A stretch of 64,000 nt of DNA, from NCBI GenBank assembly GCA_016710935.1, contig JADJTY010000014.1, positions 28,501 through 92,500 on the forward strand, written 5' to 3'. The notes beneath the pieces were generated by a model. It was not told where the DNA came from, did not search any database, and saw only the letters and a program-made list of their open reading frames with translations. The translations under genes were made by a program, and so were the position numbers. Position 1 is the first letter of the stretch. Each line of letters begins with the position of its first letter. This DNA comes from Chitinophagaceae bacterium. GTDB taxonomy: Bacteria; Bacteroidota; Bacteroidia; Chitinophagales; Chitinophagaceae. Positions 62,948 to 64,000 of this stretch are shown in pieces.

Positions 62948-64000
<1,053 letters not shown>

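Overview
The window looks like a chromosomal segment of a Bacteroidota bacterium, most likely from the Chitinophagaceae side of the phylum (family placement is inference). The evidence is: type IX secretion C-terminal sorting domains on two proteins; promoter-like motifs of the Bacteroidota form TTTG-N19-21-TAnnTTTG; a short NuoG without the molybdopterin domain; TonB/ExbB/ExbD/ExbD clusters; a glycine-rich RRM protein; and many short palindromic intergenic repeats. The DNA is moderately AT-rich and almost all genes are housekeeping.

Layout. 1-2411: a TonB-ExbD-ExbD-ExbB energy-transduction cluster (minus strand, TonB cut by the left edge). 2698-3996: a MacB/FtsX-type ABC permease. 4057-18392: a complete 14-subunit respiratory complex I operon, nuoA to nuoN on the minus strand, with two foreign small genes inside it (a two-helix membrane ORF between nuoC and nuoD, and an NTF2/DUF4440-like secreted protein between nuoE and nuoF). 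18529-22695: a second TonB protein, a small membrane protein, a PstS-like lipoprotein and a TPR protein. 22975-25382: LMW tyrosine phosphatase, hisS and a DUF433/DUF5615 toxin-antitoxin-like pair. 25403-31656: thiolase, rlmN, a Spy-like protein, two pseudouridine synthases and dinB. 31719-37959: rimM, rpsP, ffh, sucA and a PqiA-like protein. 38076-43644: rpsT, a secreted endonuclease I, an M14 peptidase, then rpsF-rpsR-rplI. 43696-48736: thrA-thrB-thrC threonine pathway (minus). 49193-50301: RRM protein, DUF1456 and CDGSH proteins. 50414-57800: one giant secreted surface protein with eight tandem 666-bp units. 58129-62338: an SF1 helicase and Tex. 62685-64000: the 3' end of an rRNA operon (5S and partial 23S, minus).

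Two things stand out. First, the intergenic DNA carries short-repeat elements of many families: palindromes and, at eight or more loci, degenerate tandem arrays with an exact 7-bp period whose heptamer differs from locus to locus, often arranged as two complementary arrays. They fill most gaps of the nuo operon and have entered coding sequence (an rluB-type gene, and the tail of the DUF4440-like gene). They resemble in form the heptanucleotide STRR repeats of cyanobacteria. Second, several genes (nuoH, thrA, the M14 peptidase, probably rpsF, and four places in the giant gene) are broken by single-base changes in homopolymers. Restoring one base gives the exact family length or a correct signal peptide, so these are most likely sequence errors, although two sites also read as in-phase -1 slippery heptamers.

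No tRNA, CRISPR array, prophage or insertion sequence with a transposase was recognised.
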